Below are positions 56,030 to 64,000 of a stretch of DNA of 64,000 nucleotides, one piece after another. The position numbers and the translations under genes were made by a program. The DNA comes from Methylocapsa sp. D3K7 (GTDB lineage: Bacteria; Pseudomonadota; Alphaproteobacteria; Rhizobiales; Beijerinckiaceae). The stretch lies in assembly GCF_029855125.1 (NCBI RefSeq), contig NZ_CP123229.1, positions 930,001-994,000 of the forward strand, given 5' to 3'. How positions within the stretch are numbered: position 1 is the stretch's first letter; the number at the start of each line of letters is the position of its first letter. The notes below the pieces were generated by a model. It did no database searches. It was not told where the DNA came from and saw only the letters and a list, made by a program, of their open reading frames with translations.

Positions 56030-57007
56030 TTACGCTGCAAGGCCCATCGCCTCTGCCTTTTTCAACAGGGCCTCGGCCATCCTGATGCTGGCGATGTCGA
56101 TGAGACGTCCATCGAGCGAGACCGCGCCTTTGCCGGCTTTCGCGGCATCCGCCATCGCACTGACGATGCGGCGTGCCTTGGTCACCTCCGCCTCGGAGGG
56201 CGTGAAAACGCTGTTGGCGAGTTCGATTTGCGAGGGATGGATCGCCCATTTCCCCTCATAGCCAAGCACCGCGGCGCGTTTCGCCGCCGCGACAAAGCCA
56301 TCCGGATCATTAAAATCCCCGAACGGCCCATCGATGGGGCGCAAGCCATAGGCGCGGCAAGCCACCAGCATGCGCGTTTGCGCCGCATGCCACTGATCGG
56401 CCCAGTAATAAGCACGATTGCCGGACGAGTCCTTGTCCGTGAGCACCCCATAATCCGCATTGACGCCGCCAATGACGGTAGTGCGGGCGCGCGTCGAGGC
56501 GGCATAATCGGCAACGCCGAACGACATCGCTTCGAGCCGCTTGCTGGATTGGGCGATCGCCTCGACATTGGCCATGCCGAGCGCGGTCTCGATCAAGACC
56601 TCAAAGCCGATTCTTTTCTCGCGCTTCTTCGCCGCCTCGATCTGGGTCACCATCATATCGACGGCATAGACATCGGCCGGAACGCCGGCCTTGGGGATCA
56701 AAATCATATCGAGACGCGGACAGGCCTCGACGATATCGACGACATCCCGATACATGTAATGAGTATCGAGCCCGTTGATGCGGACCATCATCGTCTTGCT
56801 GCCCCAATCGATATCGTTCAGCCCGGCAATGATGTTCTTGCGGGCTTTTTCCTTGTCGTCGGGGGCGACGGCGTCTTCGACATCAAGAAAAATAATATCG
56901 GCGGCCGACTGGGCGGCCTTTTCAAACAATCCTGGATTTGACCCCGGAACCGCAAGTTCGGAACGATGCAAACGCGGCGTTGCCTGCTCGATGATCGTAA
57001 AGCTCAT
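56030..57007 (-). CDS. mcl: L-malyl-CoA lyase
   Basis: 325 residues from ATG 57007. CitE-like TIM barrel: RSELAVPGSNPGLFEKAAQS, DIIFLDVEDAVAPDDKEKAR with the magnesium residues, GFEVLIETALGMANVEAIA, KWAIHPSQIELANSVFTP. It splits malyl-CoA to acetyl-CoA and glyoxylate in the last step of the serine cycle. Last gene of mtkA-mtkB-ppc-mcl. Confidence 0.95.
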   Translation of the reverse strand: MSFTIIEQATPRLHRSELAVPGSNPGLFEKAAQSAADIIFLDVEDAVAPDDKEKARKNIIAGLNDIDWGSKTMMVRINGLDTHYMYRDVVDIVEACPRLDMILIPKAGVPADVYAVDMMVTQIEAAKKREKRIGFEVLIETALGMANVEAIAQSSKRLEAMSFGVADYAASTRARTTVIGGVNADYGVLTDKDSSGNRAYYWADQWHAAQTRMLVACRAYGLRPIDGPFGDFNDPDGFVAAAKRAAVLGYEGKWAIHPSQIELANSVFTPSEAEVTKARRIVSAMADAAKAGKGAVSLDGRLIDIASIRMAEALLKKAEAMGLAA

Positions 57008-57045
57008 GTTCTTATTCCTCTCTTTTCTAAAGGTTGCAGAAAAAA

Positions 57046-59805
57046 TCAGCCGGTGGCACCAAGTCCGCTGGCAATACAATTGATCGATAACAACAGGTTT
57101 GATTTGTAGGCTTCCATCGCCTCGCCGCCCTCGCAGGCCCGGAAACGGCGCAACAATTCAACCTGATCGCGATTGACCTGATTGATCGTCGGCAGACGGT
57201 GCGCGAGACGGGCGCGATAGCTTGGGAATCGTTCGCCGATCGCGCGCTCCCTGCTGATCCGCAGGATCATCTCGCAGGTCAATGTGAATTCTTGTTCAAC
57301 CAGTGCGAAGATGGCATCGCGCTTGGCCGCGTCAGCCACAAGCCCCGCATATTCTCGGGCAATCTTGAGGTCCACAAGGCAGAGCGTTTTTTCGACTTCC
57401 CCGACGATCAACCGGAACAGCCGCGACTCCTCGAACATGCGCCGCAGCAGCGCCTCGCCGCGCTCCTTGCGTACATCGAGGAAACTGGCGATGCCGCTTC
57501 CGACCCCGTACCAGCCGGTCACCGCGTGGCGATTTTGCGACCAGGCGAACACGAAAGGAATGGCCCGCAAGTCGCTGAGCGAACGGGCGCCAAACCGGCG
57601 GGCCGGACGCGACCCGATGTTGAGCAGCGAGATTTCCTCAAGCGGGCTCGCCGCCTGAAAGTAGGTCAAAAGATCGGGGTGGTTGATGAATGCCGCGTAA
57701 GCCCCATAGGCGGCGCCCGAAAGCGCCTCCATCGCTTCATCGAATTCAGCCCTCGGCACCAAAGCTTCTTCCCGCTCCGAGGTCAGGGCGTGTTGCAGCA
57801 CGGCGCTGGCGAGGACTTCCATCTGATAGGCGGCGGTGCCGCGATTGGCGTATTTAAACGACACCACCTCGCCTTGCTCGGTCACCCGGAAGCGTCCATT
57901 GATCGAGCCTGCGGGCTGTGCCGCGACGGCTTGCGCGGCCGGAACACCGCCGCGGCTCACCGAACCGCCACGGCCATGGAAAAAGGCGATCGGGATTCCA
58001 CTGTCGCTGCCGGTTTTGGTCAACCGTGTTTGCGCCTTGGCCAATTCCCAGTTCGAGGAGAGAAAACCGCCATCCTTGTTCGAATCGGAGTAGCCGATCA
58101 TCACTTCCTGCACCCCGCCCTGGGCGCGGGCGCTGCGCCGGACAACCGGGAGCGACAAAAGTTCGCGCATGATGGCGGGAGCGGCGCGCAAATCCGTAAT
58201 CGTCTCGAACAAAGGTACAATCGGCAAGATGCAGGTCTCGACGCCCGCCGCGTCCCGGAAAAGTCCGGCTTCCTTGGCGACAAGATAGGCGCCGAGAATA
58301 TCAGCCGCCGAACGCGTCATGCTGAGAATGAAACACCCGAAGGCCTCCCGGTCGAATTGTTTGGCCTTGTCGGCGGCAAGCTCGAACATTCCAAGTGTTT
58401 CCAGCGCCTCTGGCGGCAGTTTCGGCCGCTTGCGATTTGCCGGGAACGGCCGGGCAAGCTCGGCCATGATCCAGCTTTTCCACTCTGGTGACGCCGGATC
58501 GGGCGGCGTTTCGCCTTTGTTGCCGGCGGAGGCTTGCCACAACGCCTGCAGAGTTTGGGTCAAACGCGTGCTGTTTTCCCGCAGATCAAGCCTGACTGTG
58601 CGGAAGCGGAAGATCTCCACCGCCCACCGGACCGGGCGCACAAGGTCCCGGGCGAGATCGCCGCCAGAACCTTCCGTCAACGCATCCTCGAGAATTTGTA
58701 GGTCCGCGATCAACTCGTCGGCGCTCGCAAAACCCACGGCGGTGGCAGCTTGGCCGCTCTCGACGCGGGCGATTGTCAGCTGAAGCTTGTACAGCAGGCA
58801 GGCGAGGAATTGCCGGTAGGGTTCACCGGCATTCCGCTGAACAATGTTTTCGGGGCTTTCCGCGATGGCGGCCGTGAGCGCGGCCCGGAAAGCTGGAGAC
58901 GGCGGCAGCGCCCGCTCCGCGATCGACATTCTGAGCAATAGCGAGGAAATGTGCTGCTCGTAGTGACGCAGGCTCGCCAAAGCATTTTGGCGCAACGCCC
59001 GGAACGTGACGTCATTTGTGACGAAAGGGTTGCCGTCGCGGTCGCCGCCAATCCATGAACCAAACTGGAAAAACGGCGTGAGCGCGGGATGCTCCCCGGG
59101 GTAGACGTGATCGAGCGCGCGATCGAGCTTTTTCAAAAGATCCGGAACGCCGTCAAACAGCGTCTCATGAAAAAAATGCAGGCCCCAGGCGACTTCCTGA
59201 TCGACCGTCGGCTTTTCCAGACGCAGTTCTCCCGTCATCCAAAGCAGGGCGATCTCGTCACGCAACAAATCGATGAAGCCGGCGCGCTCGCGCGCAGTCC
59301 AGCGCGGCTGTTCCAGCTCGACTAGCAGCCGGTAAATGCGGCGATGCTTTTCAAGCACCGTCACCCGCTTGGCTTCGGTGGGATGCGCGGTAATGACCGG
59401 CCGCACACGCGTCGCGGCGAGCAAGCCGCGCATCTCTTCGGCGCTCGTTCCTTGGGCCGCCGCCCCCGCGATAAGACTGGCGAATGTCCCCTGCACTTCC
59501 GTCTCGCCGCGCACGCGCTCGGTTTGCCGCCGCAACCTCATCGCGGTGTGCTGTTCGACAATCGCAAGCAGCTGAAACCAGATTCCGTGGACCTGGAAAA
59601 CGCGGGAGAGCACCTGGGGCGCGAACGCGCCGGGCTCGGATTTTCCCCGCAAGATCGCGGCCACCTCAGGATGCTGGCGGTGCACGACATTTGCCAGCAA
59701 TTCGAACAGGATGTCCGCGATTTCCTCGCCGTCGAGCAGCGCCTGAATGCTGCCAGGCGCGTTGCCGGTCTCGAATCCAGGGCGGCCAGACATGAACCCG
59801 GTCAT
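57046..59805 (-). CDS. ppc: phosphoenolpyruvate carboxylase
   Basis: 919 residues from ATG 59805, with GAGG seven bases upstream; the frame to 60048 would overlap mtkB and is rejected. Motifs VRPVITAHPTEAKRV, GSWIGGDRDGNPFVT, GYSDSNKDGGFLSSNW and FFHGRGGSVSRGG. The C-terminus is ASGLGATG, where most enzymes end in RNTG. It carboxylates PEP to oxaloacetate, fixing CO2 in the serine cycle. Confidence 0.96.
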   Translation of the reverse strand: MTGFMSGRPGFETGNAPGSIQALLDGEEIADILFELLANVVHRQHPEVAAILRGKSEPGAFAPQVLSRVFQVHGIWFQLLAIVEQHTAMRLRRQTERVRGETEVQGTFASLIAGAAAQGTSAEEMRGLLAATRVRPVITAHPTEAKRVTVLEKHRRIYRLLVELEQPRWTARERAGFIDLLRDEIALLWMTGELRLEKPTVDQEVAWGLHFFHETLFDGVPDLLKKLDRALDHVYPGEHPALTPFFQFGSWIGGDRDGNPFVTNDVTFRALRQNALASLRHYEQHISSLLLRMSIAERALPPSPAFRAALTAAIAESPENIVQRNAGEPYRQFLACLLYKLQLTIARVESGQAATAVGFASADELIADLQILEDALTEGSGGDLARDLVRPVRWAVEIFRFRTVRLDLRENSTRLTQTLQALWQASAGNKGETPPDPASPEWKSWIMAELARPFPANRKRPKLPPEALETLGMFELAADKAKQFDREAFGCFILSMTRSAADILGAYLVAKEAGLFRDAAGVETCILPIVPLFETITDLRAAPAIMRELLSLPVVRRSARAQGGVQEVMIGYSDSNKDGGFLSSNWELAKAQTRLTKTGSDSGIPIAFFHGRGGSVSRGGVPAAQAVAAQPAGSINGRFRVTEQGEVVSFKYANRGTAAYQMEVLASAVLQHALTSEREEALVPRAEFDEAMEALSGAAYGAYAAFINHPDLLTYFQAASPLEEISLLNIGSRPARRFGARSLSDLRAIPFVFAWSQNRHAVTGWYGVGSGIASFLDVRKERGEALLRRMFEESRLFRLIVGEVEKTLCLVDLKIAREYAGLVADAAKRDAIFALVEQEFTLTCEMILRISRERAIGERFPSYRARLAHRLPTINQVNRDQVELLRRFRACEGGEAMEAYKSNLLLSINCIASGLGATG

Positions 59806-59980
59806 CGGCCATCCTCGCCGCTCGTTGGCGTCCTTTTGTTGGCCACACGGACCTGGTGGATGCGGCAACGGAAAATGCGCATTTCCCTTCGTGGGCTGGA
59901 GAAAAGTGCTGCTGCGTCCGCCGCCAGATGCCCGCCGCTTGGATCTTTTCCCGGTGATATTTAGGTCACCAGGAGATGTG

Positions 59981-60865
59981 TTAGTGCGCCAAAACCTTGG
60001 CCATGGTTGACCCAAGCTCGCTCGGGCTCGCCGCCACGGTGAGACCATAGGACTTCATGATTTCCGATTTCTCGGCGGCGCTATCACCGCTGGCCGAAAT
60101 GATCGCGCCCGCGTGGCCCATGCGGCGGCCCTTCGGCGCGGTCAAACCCGCGACATAGCCAACCACCGGTTTGGTCATGTGGCTTTTGATCCAAGCGGCG
60201 GCCTCGGCTTCCTGAGGACCGCCGATTTCGCCGATCATCATGACCGCCTTGGTTTCCGGATCGCGTTCGAAAAGCACCAGATGGTCCAGGAACGAACTGC
60301 CGTTGATGGGATCGCCGCCGATCCCGACGCTCGTCGTGATGCCGATTCCAAGATCTTTCATCTGCGCGGCCGCCTCATAGCCGAGCGTGCCCGAACGCGA
60401 CACAATGCCGACAGAGCCTTGCTTGTAGATATGACCCGGCATGATGCCGAGCATCGCTTTGCCGGGGCTGATGATGCCCGCGCAGTTCGGGCCGACCATC
60501 AAGGTTCTATGGTCGCGCTGATAACGCAACAGATAGCGCTTCACCCGCATCATATCTTGCGCCGGAATTCCGTCGGTGATCGAACATACGAGCTTGATCC
60601 CGGCGTCGGCGGCTTCCATGATCGCATCAGCGCAGAAAGCCGGGGCGACGAAGGTGATGCTATGCGTGGCGCCCGTTTGCTTGATGGCGTCCTTCACAGT
60701 GTTGAATACCGGCAGACCGAGATGGGTTGTACCGCCCTTACCGGGGGTGACACCGCCCACGACCTTGGTGCCATATTCGATCATTTCCTTGGCATGAAAC
60801 GTGCCTTTGTCGCCGGTGAAGCCCTGGATCAACACACGGCTTGTTTCGTCAATAAGAATGCTCAT
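59981..60865 (-). CDS. mtkB: malate-CoA ligase (malate thiokinase), alpha-type subunit MtkB
   Basis: 294 residues from ATG 60865, with GGGGAAG upstream. SucD-like: QGFTGDKGTFHAKEMIEYGT at the N-terminus, VGPNCAGIISPGKAMLGIMP, and the phospho-histidine region GRRMGHAGAIIS. Its place between mtkA and ppc identifies it as malate thiokinase rather than succinyl-CoA synthetase. Confidence 0.95.
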   Translation of the reverse strand: MSILIDETSRVLIQGFTGDKGTFHAKEMIEYGTKVVGGVTPGKGGTTHLGLPVFNTVKDAIKQTGATHSITFVAPAFCADAIMEAADAGIKLVCSITDGIPAQDMMRVKRYLLRYQRDHRTLMVGPNCAGIISPGKAMLGIMPGHIYKQGSVGIVSRSGTLGYEAAAQMKDLGIGITTSVGIGGDPINGSSFLDHLVLFERDPETKAVMMIGEIGGPQEAEAAAWIKSHMTKPVVGYVAGLTAPKGRRMGHAGAIISASGDSAAEKSEIMKSYGLTVAASPSELGSTMAKVLAH

Positions 60866-61019
60866 GGCGTAGACTTCCCCTAAAACCATTTCCGGCAAAG
60901 GCGAGGCACCTTTCCGCCGGCCAAAAAAGCGAAAAAAGCACGCCCTTGGTTAAGTGTGCTTTTGTGAGTCGATAGCGCGCTGCCGGCGCGGCGCTGTGCC
61001 GCGTCTGGCCAAAGCAAAG

Positions 61020-62210
61020 TCAGGCGCTGCGCGCATCCCGTTGAGGGGCGCCGCGCGCTGCCGTAACCGCCGCGTTGGCGGCCTCGGCAAGCGTATCGGC
61101 GGAGATGATCGGCAGGCCGCTTTTTGCGATAATCTCGCGCCCAGCCTCGACATTCGTGCCCGACAAACGCACCACCAAAGGAACATCCACCTTCAATTCA
61201 CGGCAAGCCTTGACGACACCTTCGGCCACCCAATCGCAGCGATTGATGCCGGCGAACACATTGACGAGGATCGCCCTGACATTGCGGTCGGACAAGACAA
61301 GACGGAACGCCGCCGCGACCCGCTCCGGCGAGGCGCCGCCGCCGACGTCGAGGAAGTTCGCAGGGCTGCCGCCCGCATATTTGATCGTATCCATGGTGGC
61401 CATGGCGAGCCCGGCGCCATTGACGATGCAGCCGATATCGCCATCAAGCCCGACATAATTCAGATTATGTTCGGCGGCCTGGACTTCGCGCGGATCTTCC
61501 TGAGAATGGTCGCGCATGTCGGCAACCGTGTGCCGCCGGAACAAGGCATTGTCGTCGAACGACATTTTGGCATCGAGAGCGATCACCCTATCGTCCTTGG
61601 TGACGACCAGAGGGTTGATCTCGACCATGGTGGCATCAAGATCGCGGAACGCCCGGTAACAGCCAAGAATGCTGGTGACGGCGCGGCTGACCTGCTTGAT
61701 CGTCAGACCGAGACCGAACGCAAGCTCCCGCGCTTCGAAAGGCTGCAACCCCACCGCGGGCTCGACGACGACTTGCAGAATTTCCTCGGGATGGTCCTTG
61801 GCGATTTCCTCGATCTCCATGCCGCCGAAGCGCGACGCGATGATCCGCACCCGCTCAACTTTCCGGTCGAGAACAAAGCCAAGGTAAATTTCGCGCTCGA
61901 AAGGTTCAGCGACTTCGACATAGACCCGCTGAACGACTTTGCCTTCAGGGCCCGTCTGATTGGTCACGAGAGTTTTGCCGAGCATTTCCGCTGCGGCGGC
62001 GCGGACTTCATTATAGGTCTTGCAGAGTTTGACACCGCCTGCCTTGCCGCGGCCTCCAGAATGGATCTGGGCCTTCACCGCCCAATGCCAGCCGCCGAGT
62101 TCGGTTGCGCAATACACTGCCTGATCAGGACTGTAGGCGACCGCCCCATGCGGCGTTGCGACACCGAAATTCGCCAAGATTTCCTTGGCCTGATACTCGT
62201 GAATGTCCAA
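61020..62210 (-). CDS. mtkA: malate-CoA ligase (malate thiokinase), beta-type subunit MtkA
   Basis: 396 residues. ATP-grasp SucC-like protein: [70 protein letters not shown] motif read here as [18 protein letters not shown]. The start is TTG 62210, required because AAGGAGG lies five bases before it and no ATG follows nearby. MtkAB makes malyl-CoA from malate and CoA with ATP. First gene of the serine-cycle operon. Confidence 0.95.
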   Translation of the reverse strand: MDIHEYQAKEILANFGVATPHGAVAYSPDQAVYCATELGGWHWAVKAQIHSGGRGKAGGVKLCKTYNEVRAAAAEMLGKTLVTNQTGPEGKVVQRVYVEVAEPFEREIYLGFVLDRKVERVRIIASRFGGMEIEEIAKDHPEEILQVVVEPAVGLQPFEARELAFGLGLTIKQVSRAVTSILGCYRAFRDLDATMVEINPLVVTKDDRVIALDAKMSFDDNALFRRHTVADMRDHSQEDPREVQAAEHNLNYVGLDGDIGCIVNGAGLAMATMDTIKYAGGSPANFLDVGGGASPERVAAAFRLVLSDRNVRAILVNVFAGINRCDWVAEGVVKACRELKVDVPLVVRLSGTNVEAGREIIAKSGLPIISADTLAEAANAAVTAARGAPQRDARSA

Positions 62211-62215
62211 ACACC

Positions 62216-62242
62216 CCTCCTTACAACTTCGTTACAACCTCG
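62216..62242 (-). promoter_or_regulatory. strong ribosome site and TTACAAC repeats before mtkA
   Basis: AAGGAGG on the minus strand at 62216-62222 fixes the TTG start of mtkA. Overlapping it, TTACAACTTCG and TTACAACCTCG (62221-62242) form an 11-base direct repeat with one mismatch, a possible regulator half-site pair. Confidence 0.5.
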
Positions 62243-62708
62243 CGCCGCTCTCAATACGGCGGGCTTGCCCAATCGGGTTGTTTACAATCCGTCCGCTCCA
62301 GTCATCATTCGTAACCTGCCCGTCCAATAGGCCCATTTCGGTGATAACGGGGAAGGCTTATTGCCAAATTCCAACCTTAGCAACCCTCCTGTTCGCACCC
62401 TGGCGCGAATTAGGCAAGTGAGCCGCACCTGCGGCATTTCGTGTGAACCCGCTGGCGCCAAATTGACGCTCATGCCCGCCCCGCCGAGAAAAGGGTTGAA
62501 AGCCCGGCGTTTGTCGGTATGTAACGGCGACGACGCAAGAACCTCTTCCATCACGTTCGTTTCATGGCTTTCTTAAAGACTTTTCTTTACGGCAGCGCAG
62601 CATACATAAACGCGAATGCGATCAAGGTATTGGAATGACGCGAGTACGCCCGCAAGAAAAGCCACGGGGTCAGCCCGGCAATGAAATGAAAGAGAAGTTT
62701 GACGCGCA
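62243..62708. other. divergent promoter region between mtkA and gckA
   Basis: 466 bases without a gene; it must hold promoters of both divergent serine-cycle units. I could not pick a clear LysR (QscR-type) site by eye. Confidence 0.5.
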
Positions 62709-63974
62709 ATGACAATCGATCCGCGTTCGCTGCTTTCCGATATGTTCGGCGCCGCCGTCGGCGCGGCACTCCCAGATAAGTGCTTGCCGCTGCATCTGCC
62801 CGCGAAGCCTTCGGGCCGCACAATTGTGATCGGCGCTGGAAAAGCTGGCGGATCGATGGCCAAGGCAGTCGAGGATCATTGGCAAGGCCCGCTTGAAGGC
62901 TTGGTGGTCACCCGCTATGGCCATGGCGCGCCGTGCCAGCGGATCGAGGTCGTCGAAGCGAGCCATCCGGTTCCCGATGCGGCCGGGCAGGAAGCAGCAA
63001 AACGCATTCTCGCCCTGGTCCAGGGTCTGACCTCCGATGACCTTGTGCTTTGCCTCATTTCGGGCGGCGGCTCAGCGCTCCTCGCGCTGCCCGCCGAGGG
63101 CGTGACGCTTGCCGACAAGCAAGCAGTCAACAAGGCGCTGCTCAAGAGCGGCGCGACGATCTCGGAGATGAACTGCGTGCGCCGCCATTTGTCGGCGATC
63201 AAAGGCGGCAGGCTCGCCGCTGCCGCCGCGCCCGCGAAGGTTGTGACCTTGATGATCTCGGACGTGCCGGGCGACGATCCTTGCGTGATTGCTTCGGGAC
63301 CCACTGTCGCCGACCCGACCACTTCAGCGGAAGCGCTGGTGATCCTGCAAAAATATGCCATCGCCGTGCCCGCCAATGTACGGGCGCATCTGATGTCGGA
63401 GGCCGCCGAGACCTTGAAACCCGGCGATCCGCGTCTCGCTGGCGTTACGAATGTGATGATCGCAACGCCACAAATGTCGCTGGAAGCCGCCGCCGCGGTC
63501 GCCCGCAAGGCTGGCGTCGCGCCGCTCATTCTTGCCAATGCGATCGAGGGCGAGGCCCGCGACGTTGCCTTGGTGCATGCTGCGATCGCCCGGCAGGTGC
63601 ATGAGTTTGGTCAGCCCTTGGCGCCACCTTGCGTCCTTATCTCGGGAGGCGAGACCACCGTCACCGTGCGCGGAACCGGCCGTGGCGGCCGTAATGCCGA
63701 GTTTCTGCTGGCGCTCGGCGTCGCCTTGGACGGCCATCCCGGCATTTATGCTTTTGCTGGCGATACCGATGGAATCGACGGCACGGAGGATAATGCTGGT
63801 GCTTTGCTTGGCCCAGACAGTCTCGCCCGCGCCACCGCCGCCGGTGTGTCGGCCAAGGCCAATCTCGCCAACAACGATGGCTATGGTTTCTTCGCCGCGA
63901 TCGGAGATCTGGTGATCACTGGTCCAACCCTCACCAATGTGAACGATTTTCGCGCCATATTGGTGCTTGAATAA
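62709..63974 (+). CDS. gckA: glycerate 2-kinase (MOFRL/DUF4147 type)
   Basis: 421 residues. N-terminal DUF4147 domain with VIGAGKAGGSMAKAVEDHW, LCLISGGGSALLALPAEGVT, VRRHLSAIKGGRLAAAAAPA and ISDVPGDDPCVIASGPT; C-terminal MOFRL domain with GGETTVTVRGTGRGGRNAEF and AGDTDGIDGTEDNAGAL. It makes 2-phosphoglycerate from glycerate, linking glyoxylate-derived serine cycle carbon to PEP. Divergent from mtkA; the whole gene is inside the window. Confidence 0.94.
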   Translation: MTIDPRSLLSDMFGAAVGAALPDKCLPLHLPAKPSGRTIVIGAGKAGGSMAKAVEDHWQGPLEGLVVTRYGHGAPCQRIEVVEASHPVPDAAGQEAAKRILALVQGLTSDDLVLCLISGGGSALLALPAEGVTLADKQAVNKALLKSGATISEMNCVRRHLSAIKGGRLAAAAAPAKVVTLMISDVPGDDPCVIASGPTVADPTTSAEALVILQKYAIAVPANVRAHLMSEAAETLKPGDPRLAGVTNVMIATPQMSLEAAAAVARKAGVAPLILANAIEGEARDVALVHAAIARQVHEFGQPLAPPCVLISGGETTVTVRGTGRGGRNAEFLLALGVALDGHPGIYAFAGDTDGIDGTEDNAGALLGPDSLARATAAGVSAKANLANNDGYGFFAAIGDLVITGPTLTNVNDFRAILVLE

Positions 63975-64000
63975 GCAATCCCTGCTGGGCTTGCCGGACC

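Noticed and set aside
57199..58491. 430-residue open frame on the plus strand
   Set aside because: Antisense of ppc; composition reflects reverse reading of the PEP carboxylase codons.
60954..62330. 458-residue open frame on the plus strand
   Set aside because: Antisense shadow of mtkA, whose protein family is unmistakable.

Overview
The window looks like a chromosomal segment of a serine-cycle methylotroph of the Alphaproteobacteria. The complete block mtkA-mtkB-ppc-mcl (malate thiokinase, PEP carboxylase, malyl-CoA lyase) faces a divergent glycerate 2-kinase, and this set is diagnostic of the serine cycle. The gene order suf, coaD-ppi-ppi-queA-tgt and the BigR-type sulfide locus fit Rhizobiales. 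Beijerinckiaceae (Methylocella/Methylocapsa/Methylovirgula-like) is my inference from gene content and proteins, not a proven assignment.

Layout. 1-2.6 kb: end of the suf Fe-S operon (sufD partial, sufS, sufT). 2.7-5.9 kb: DsbA-like thiol oxidoreductase, CbtB/CbtA cobalt transporter, NagZ-like hexosaminidase. 6.0-12.4 kb: accessory region. It holds an IS1595-type element with 50-bp inverted repeats and a DUF3800 passenger gene. Between tRNA-Thr and tRNA-Arg lies a decayed island with a P4-type integrase pseudogene, a wrecked IS66 element and the remains of a serine recombinase whose frame runs into the tRNA-Arg gene. 12.5-17 kb: sensor kinase plus flavoprotein lacking the redox disulfide, and UDP-glucose dehydrogenase. 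17.2-23 kb: sulfate ABC transporter sbp-cysT-cysW-cysA, preceded by a dead tandem copy of sbp; both copies keep the same upstream motif. 23-34.7 kb: potassium transporter Kup, small hypothetical genes, a TerC remnant, a sedolisin-like secreted protease, tRNA-Leu, MBL hydrolase, DUF1499 protein, outer-membrane barrel, argG, and a secreted protein with WHGGGGG repeats.

34.7-40.8 kb is a coherent sulfide-oxidation locus: BigR-type sensor (Cys42/Cys108), persulfide dioxygenase, DUF2892 protein, sulfide:quinone oxidoreductase, YeiH-type exporter, and a SorA/SorB-like sulfite dehydrogenase pair. Together they would carry sulfide to persulfide to sulfite to sulfate, with electrons to quinone and cytochrome c. 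41.2-50.7 kb: ferredoxin and ferredoxin-NADP reductase, coaD, two cyclophilins, queA-tgt, and a large transglutaminase/DUF2126 protein. 51-55.9 kb: small regulator/stress genes (ArsR-SRPBCC-GyrI, YCII/MarR), a Cys-rich secreted protein, a perfect 24-bp palindrome containing a ParB parS core, an SDR protein and a truncated DUF938 gene. 56-64 kb: the serine-cycle genes.

I did not find a wholly new multi-gene system. The best leads are the parS-like palindrome and its similarity to the IS1595 right end, the complete sulfide locus in a methylotroph, the shared sbp promoter motif, and the DUF3800-carrying IS1595 element. All statements come from reading the sequence and translations; no database search was run.
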